Below are positions 58,057 through 64,000 of a stretch of 64,000 nucleotides of DNA, one piece after another (position 1 is the first letter of the stretch; each line of letters begins with the position of its first letter). Source of the stretch: Pleodorina starrii (lineage: Eukaryota > Chlorophyta > Chlorophyceae > Chlamydomonadales > Volvocaceae). The notes beneath the pieces were generated by a model. It searched no databases. It was not told where the DNA came from and saw only the letters and a program-made list of their open reading frames with translations. The stretch is taken from the NCBI GenBank assembly GCA_030267565.1, contig BRXU01000016.1, positions 622,501-686,500 on the forward strand. Reading direction: 5' to 3'. Position numbers and translations under genes: made by a program.

Positions 58057-58109
58057 TAATATACAGCAGTCGCATAATCTCTAATATACAGCAGTCGCAT
58101 AATCTCAGA
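58057..58109. repeat. 18-bp repeat pair at the LINE 5' side, with target-site duplication
   Basis: Two copies of the ATATACAGCAGTCGCATA unit, 25 bp apart. The outer 28 bp (58082-58109) equals 53500-53527. Confidence 0.88.
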
Positions 58110-59503
58110 CAATATTTGTCAGACGGAGTCGGCCATTACAATCTGAACAGTCTGGGCTGTTAAGCACGAGCACCAGAAGAGATTGAGATGCTACCTTGAA
58201 ATCCCAGGCGATTTCATATATGGTTGATGTTGGACCTAGATGGTATAAGTATAAAAAGATAAGATGGTATTAAATGACGTCTAGGTCGTTGGGTGCCCCT
58301 AGAACGAACGGCGGCAACTCCTTTCGCACGTGCCCACAGGCTCAGCTGTCAGCTCTGAAGCGAGGACAAAGGCGATCTTGACTTTGGAGATCCCGTTTGA
58401 CAATTGATTTATTTGCTGCGTTTCGACGCCATCTTTTGTTGAATTGGAGCTTTGATAGCCTCGATAGTGACCCGCGGGGCTTCCCGGAGCGTGAGGAATC
58501 GGGCGCGGGGCGGGCGCGGGGTGACCGTGTATCGGTACTTGAAATGGATTAATGTTGCGTATACGGCTACAGATGACAAGCGAAAGCTAGACCATCTGAT
58601 TTAGTTGCCGCGAAAGCATTAGACAGCTCTGACGGATGCGCTTTCGGCTGGGTCGTTGTTATCGTAATTGTATAAGGACCTGGACGACTTGCATGAGGAC
58701 CTGGACGACGGAAGCCACGACGCGGTTGCCGTGTTTTCCGTGGACGGGCGGTAGAACGTAGATGACGAAGATGAGCTGCACGTTTGGTGGAATGTCCACT
58801 TGTCCAGGGTATATGCACTCTTACGAGAGGCAATATGCCTTCCTACGGTATGGTTGGGCGGCATGCAGTAGCCATGTGCGTGCACGAAAACTGCTCAGAA
58901 GCTGCAGACCGCTGTTGTGTGTGGTGGAACCACGGGGCTGTAAACGAATCTGCTGTGTGGTTGCGTTTACGCGCCGACTGGGTCGACACAGGTACCGTAA
59001 CTAGGGGGACGCAGCATCTGCTGGGTTGACACATGCTACTGTGCACCACAGGATTGCTCCTATCACACGGGGGAGCGACCTGAGGCGACGAAGGCTCAAG
59101 TATGCCCCAACGCCCCCTGAGTCTTTGCTCGCCTCCAGGGCAGGCTTGGTGTGCGGCGGTGTGACGAAGGCCTGGTCTAGCTCGCTGCAGACTTCAACCG
59201 TGAGGCTTGCAGCTGCCGCCGACGGAGGCGGCGCACTCCATTATGGCCGCGAGTCTACCTCTCGCATCAACCATGCAGAGGTCGTTTGATGATACGGTAC
59301 CTGGTCGGTGCTACGATCGTACGAACCTTGCCTTGCCTAGCTGCCTTCCAGCGCACCTTCCACCGATCCACCCATCACGTTCCGCGCCGCGCTGCGCTGT
59401 GCTGCACGTCCTTCACGCTACACCATCCGCCACCGCCGTCGCACAGCACCATGGCGCCACTGAACTCGTACCGCACTCGCTCGCCCACACCCCATGCACG
59501 CCC
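58110..59503. other. Region between LINE and second NLR-like gene
   Basis: No gene is recognised. The last ~150 bp resemble the 3' flank of the first NLR-like gene (39740-39885). The remainder, like 53076-53499 on the other side of the LINE, would be the original spacer between the tandem genes, including the promoter of the first copy. Confidence 0.5.
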
Positions 59504-62500
59504 TCAGATGCTGGTCAGCGCCCAGGGGCACTTGTACGTCAGCTCGCGCCGCCGTACAGCCTCATCGTACGACCACACCCGCACTGTGGCATCAGTGCCA
59601 GCCGTGATCACCGCCCTGCTCACACCTCCGCCGCCTCCACTGCCACTGCTGCCTCCCGCGGCATCCGGTGTTCCAGCGGCGGCGATAGGTCGCGTCCAGA
59701 ACGCCACGCTGCGCACGGCTCTCTGGTGGCCCGTTAGTGTGGCGACTCGTGCTGGGGATCGCAGGTCGGACAGGTTCCAGATGACTGCGATGTGGTGGCA
59801 GGCGGCAGGGTGTGGGAAAGGGGTGGGGAACATGACACAGTTTGCACAGGAAGGAAGAGGTAATAGCAAAGGGCGGCGCTAGGGTAGTCTAGACATTGAT
59901 TGCTGGTTGATGGGTGAGGCACGCAGGTGGGGACATCTATCAGCCGCAAGCTGTACTTGCATCCCTGACCATCCAGCTGGCAGTCTCTCCCAAACCGTTT
60001 ATTTGCCTGACTTCCCGGTGATTGATCTCTGCCTCGTTGCAGTGCCGTACACATACTAACGGGTACCAGTACCGTACGGATGTACACGTGGAGCGAGATG
60101 TGAGATGTTCGCTCCTGCCGGGAGGTCATCACGCTCTGATGAGTGGCGCTCAGCCCCTGGCTCCCTGCCGGGTTGTGTCCATACCCTGCTGTCGGGTTGC
60201 GTTCACGCCCTGCTCCACCACATCAATGGCGCAGGTAGGTGCCCTCGAACTCTTTCCCCTCCTCACCCTCCTCACCTGTCGATCCGTCGTCTGAGCCAGT
60301 CGCCAGCAAGTTGCGATCTAGCGGGTCGAACGCCACCGCTAAGACGGTTTTCTTGTGCGCCTGAAAGTAAGCAACCTGAACCAACATAACACATTCACAG
60401 CGAGCCAAAGACGACATTCATTCGAGCTGTGCAGCAGCGCAGTCACACAGGCGGCTTGCAAACACGACATCACCGGCGGGATGTGGGCGTCGGGACGGGT
60501 CGGGTCGGCTGCAGCATTCTGACCCGACACCCGCGTCCCGCCGTGCACCGCTGCTCCGCCCGCAAGCAAGGCTCCATCCCCAAAACTCTTCTCCTTCCAA
60601 CACCGTCTCCGTCCCTTCATTCGCTGCAGCATCTTCCTTGTCACCCCCCTCCCTTTCCGCAAAACAGCCAGGAAGAGGCTCCAGCCCCCCACCCACCCAC
60701 CTGCTGCCCGGTCGTGACGTCCCACACACGCACGCGGCCCTCCAAGTAGCCGAGCAGTCCGCTGTATGCGCCCGCCACCCACCGCCCGTCTGCCGACCAC
60801 GACACATCGTGTACATAGCGGATGCCGAACGATTGCGCCACGCCGTCCAATTCGTCCTCTTCTGGGTCCTCCGGATAGTTGTAGGTCGCATGCAGCAGGG
60901 TCTCCCGCTGCGGCTGGCCTGGCCGCACGCCATCGAAAATCGAGATGGTGCCGTCCCGATGGCCGGCCGCTATGAGGTAATCCACTGGGGACCAGGCCAG
61001 GCACCGCCATTCGGATACGCTCGGGAAGGTCTCCACCTGAAGAGGCCGCAGCCAAGGCTGGTCGCCGTCACGGTTGCTAGCGTCTTCACCGCCGCCGCCG
61101 CTGAAGTAGTGTTCCTGCCAGGCGGCTGTGTCCCACACCGCCAGCGTGCCTTTCTCAGTGCCGCACGCGAGTCGGTCACCTTTGGCACTGAAGCCAACCG
61201 CGGTGACAGAGCCGCCGTGGCCTGGCGACAGCACCAGCTCCGGAACCGTGGGACGGTCCAGGCGGTACACCCGTACCTGCAGTGTTCGGGGTTGTGTGTG
61301 GTAACAGTGCGCGCATGAGCAGTGGCTGCTGCCTTGCCATGACGGCATTGCGGGTTGCAGCAGGTAGCAAGTAAGGAACCTTGTTCGTCCTTCGCGGGGT
61401 CGGTGTTAGTTCATGTGGGGTACTCGTAGATAGTATCTACACTGAGGAAAGCAAGGGCGGCTCCATACGGCTATATACAAGACATAAAGAGCAAAAAGGG
61501 CTACAGCAACGCCACATTTACGACACTTTCGTACGACGCACCGTACGGTCGCTGGAACCGCTGGCGAGTGTGACTTCGTCCGGCGCGATGGCAACGGAGT
61601 AAACGCTCCCGGTATGGCCCTTGAGCTGCACCATCATCCCCAGACCTCCACCGCCGCTGCCACCCATGCCCTCCTCGCCCCGCTCCCCGCACTCCTGCTG
61701 CTGCCGCCGCTGACCCTCCCGCTGGCTCAGCTTCTCCCGCCCATCCTCGGCGGCGGCGGCGGGTGACTTTGGCCGTGGTGCCGCCGCCCCCGTGGCCTCC
61801 GGTGGCGGCCATGGCGGCGGCGGTGCCAACAGCGGCGGCAGCGCCCAGACGCCGACCGTGTTGTCTGCGGATGCTGTAGCCACGTAGCCTTTGGTGGGTG
61901 CCAGAGCAACTTCCGAGATCCCCGAGGAGTGCTGCTGTGGTGCGCAGGTGCTGACGGGGGCACGGGCGTCCCAGATGCGATACTGTACGCGGCAGTTTGG
62001 GTGGGTTGGTGGTGAATGACATGGTTTACTGTGTGCCGTCCAACAAATCCTGAAGGGAGACGCACACACACACCCCAGGGTGCACACACAGCGGAAAGCA
62101 CTCTGCTCTCAGATACGCATTTACTGCTCTATCCTGCCAGTGCCACCTATCAGTGCCACCAGTGCTCTATCCTATCAGTGCCGCCATTTACTGCTCTATC
62201 CTGCCAGTGCCGCCAAAGCGCAATCCCGCATCAGTATGGTGCTCCCATCCCCGGCCTTCTCCCGCAGAGTCCCGTTGCACGCTCCTGCCGTACCGTTGAG
62301 TCCAGGGACCCTGTCACCAGTAGGCGCCCATCGGAGGACAGATCGCAGCAGTACACGGACTGCGAGTGGCCGTTCAGTACGGCGACCTCGCGTCCCTCGA
62401 CCAGGTCCCACACACGAACCTGCGGTGCATGCCAGTAGCGCCAGCCCAATGCTGATCCGGGATCCGGGATCCGAAATTCAACCTTTCCAAGCTCAGGTTG

Positions 62501-63940
62501 CAAAGGCACCCTACCTCATCAGCCGGTTACGGTACATCAATGGCATTTTCAACCTGTCAAGTTGTGTATCATTTGACTGCTCTCGCCAAGGCGGGGCATC
62601 AGCGTTACATGACCGTCTTGACATGGCAACAACCACACACCCTCTAGCTCATGGGGAACCAATGAAACCCAAAACGGCGCAGAGCTTGCCTTACCGTGCT
62701 GTCGTCGCTCGAGCTGTACACCGTGCGCGCGTCCCGTGCTGCCACCAGGCCGCTAACTTCCAAGGTATGGCCGCGCAAGACCAGCTGAAGACGCCAAGAA
62801 GGAGAAGAAGAGGAAGAAGAAGAAGGATCCCCTGCTGGCGGCGTTGCCACACCTGCCTGTTCAGGGCCCGTCCCTGGTGCCGTCGGTTCTCGCCTCCACA
62901 CGCCTATCTCCCCGCCTGACATCCCCGCCAACAGCGAAGCGCCGTCGGCCGTGAACACCACACACTCGACCGCGGTGGCGCTGGCAGTGGAACTTCCGGT
63001 CGCAGTGGCCGCAGTGGTCGCGGCAGCGGCGTTGCTAGTGGTGATGTCGGCGGCAACGTTGCCTTGCCATCTCTGCAGCAGCCAACACACGGAAGGACAC
63101 GGGGGTGGCACGGAGCCCGCCGTCAGCATCCTTGACTTGCGACCCTGGACTTACGCCCCATGCCCCCGCTCAGCACACGCTTGACTGCAAACCACGAGAT
63201 GCTCCACGGGCATAAGAATGGTTGGCCTTCAAGCCCCGTATACCAGTACTGTGCATTCATGTAAAAAAACCAATGTGCCCGCGGCGACATACATTCGTAG
63301 GAGCCCAAGCCCGAGAGCTTTGTTCTGCCGAATTGCGCAACGAAAACAGCCGACAAATGCATGTGAAACACATGCCCCCGTGTATGTAGTCAAAACGGAG
63401 CCAGAACCCACGCAAGCAGCCAAGCACACGCACGCCCCAAATCGTCATCTACGTCCCAACCCCGCCCATCCCCCCTCCCTCCCCGCACCTGCTCCCCCGT
63501 CGCCACATCCCAAATCCGCACGCAGCCATCCCTCCCTCCGCTAGCCAGCAGGAGGCCGTCGGGAGTGAAGGCGCAGCAGGAGGCCGCATGTGGGCTGTGT
63601 GACCCACGGGTCGGCAGCGCTTCAATGGCCGCTGCAGCCGCCGCAGCCGTCTCTGCCGGCTGCAGGCGCCAGATGACGACCTGCAAGACGGGAGGGAAGG
63701 TTCGGGGCAGCCAAGGCGTTTCGCTCGCTCCCGGGCTCAACCCTTTTATATGGACTCCGTGTCCGCTTGTCATTAAAATCCACCACCCACCACCCACCAC
63801 CCACCACCCACCACCCACCACCCACCACCCACCACCCACCGCGCCGCCGCTGTCAGTAGACGCCATGTGGCGGCCGTCCGGGCTGGCACAAACTGCAAGG
63901 GTGGGCCTCTCATGGCGGCGCAGGTCAGCAAGCTTCTCGC
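59504..63940 (-). CDS. Second NLR-like protein, WD40 half only (5' part beyond window)
   Basis: Visible exons: 63840-63940, 63489-63680, 62695-63072, 62294-62419, 61542-61982, 60701-61276, 60276-60375, 59504-59784. They correspond one for one, in order and phase, to the last eight exons of the gene at 39886, and the three shortest plus the 192-bp exon have identical lengths. They encode about twelve WD40 repeats and end CPWALTSI, against CPWALTAG in copy one. The TIR-like and NACHT parts are expected to the right of 64000. Exon 63489-63680 is almost identical to its partner, whereas exon 60701-61276 is strongly diverged with several insertions. The long poly-Gln of copy one is reduced to three Gln here. 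Role as in copy one: inferred sensor half of a STAND receptor. Confidence 0.85.
62105..62216. repeat. Short tandem repeats in intron of second NLR-like gene
   Basis: Interleaved copies of TGCTCTATCCTGCCAGTGCC and shorter CAGTGCC units within intron 61983-62293; absent from the matching intron of copy one. Confidence 0.75.
63779..63840. repeat. 7-bp (CCACCCA)n tandem repeat at an exon-intron border
   Basis: About eight to nine copies on the + strand, directly next to the 3' end of exon 63840-63940. On the coding strand they read (TGGGTGG)n, so each unit offers another GTGGGT donor beside the real one. Confidence 0.85.
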
Positions 63941-64000
63941 CTGATGGGACGATGGGTCGGTGGCCCCATGGAGAGCGCGGCGGTCGGGCAGGGGGGAGGG

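Larger units (their letters stand above)
53760..58064 (-). pseudogene. LINE endonuclease/reverse-transcriptase ORF, truncated and split
   Basis: Two coding pieces, 55719-58064 and 53760-54605, belong to one polyprotein. The first has the end of the endonuclease (MIDLFVVSPALF, LMSDHYPVYLCL), then the reverse transcriptase: FTVEEVGLVISSLSNNKSSG, a VDFEKAFDRVPRQLL palm block, GVKQGCPLSPTLFGFFVEGF, and the catalytic YADDLNLFAF. The second has the thumb/C-terminal region (ENRMVGLQRMYLKMLAGL, HVHWASLIYRFWNKLVD) and a CCHC knuckle. The first piece has no own start because the element is 5'-truncated, and a DNA insertion separates the two. The protein cannot be made whole, so the copy is dead or needs help in trans. 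No stop interrupts either piece, so it is probably recent. Confidence 0.88.

Noticed and set aside
1..64000. tRNA, rRNA or snRNA genes
   Set aside because: I saw no cloverleaf or rRNA core sequence by eye; a covariance-model scan would be needed to exclude them.

Overview
The window reads as nuclear DNA of a green alga of the Chlamydomonas/Volvox (volvocine, Chlamydomonadales) type. Genes are GC-rich and cut into many short exons by GT-AG introns (two look like GC-AG). Coding regions carry Ala, Gly, Ser and Gln runs, introns hold minisatellites, and the gene set includes a chlorophyllase and a PTS2-type peroxisomal citrate synthase. I built exon models by hand from splice sites, reading-frame phase and protein continuity. 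Every complete model sums to a whole number of codons, but none has been checked against RNA or a database.

Layout. 201-4655 (+): haem-oxygenase-like diiron/iron redox enzyme, followed by a 5'-truncated LINE stub (4962-5220). 5466-9137 (+): family 61-like glycosyltransferase. 10721-14500 (-): peroxisomal citrate synthase, divergent from 14807-16487 (+), a probably plastid-targeted protein of unknown function. 17649-20125 (-): ASMT/COMT-type O-methyltransferase. 21357-25207 (+): chlorophyllase. 26594-31597 (-) and 33088-38140 (+): a head-to-head pair of paralogous multi-pass membrane proteins of unknown family; the right copy has an in-frame TAG.

The right third is the most unusual part. At 39886-53075 (-) lies a 22-exon gene for an NLR-like STAND protein of about 2,146 residues: a TIR-like N-terminal domain, a NACHT NTPase and about 14 WD40 repeats (two seven-bladed propellers). 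A second tandem copy runs from 59504 off the right edge, with only its WD40 half visible. Some WD40 exons are almost identical between copies while others differ strongly, the kind of uneven pattern known for fungal WD-repeat NLRs. Between the copies sits a 5'-truncated LINE (53597-58056) flanked on both sides by 18-bp repeats. The LINE is itself interrupted by a 1.1-kb DNA-transposon-like element with 12-bp inverted ends.

The metabolic genes on the left (citrate synthase, chlorophyllase, O-methyltransferase, glycosyltransferase, redox enzyme) do not form an obvious pathway; eukaryotic gene order alone says little about joint function. The accessory right side (paralogous membrane proteins, NLR-like tandem array, nested transposons) has the character of a fast-evolving region.
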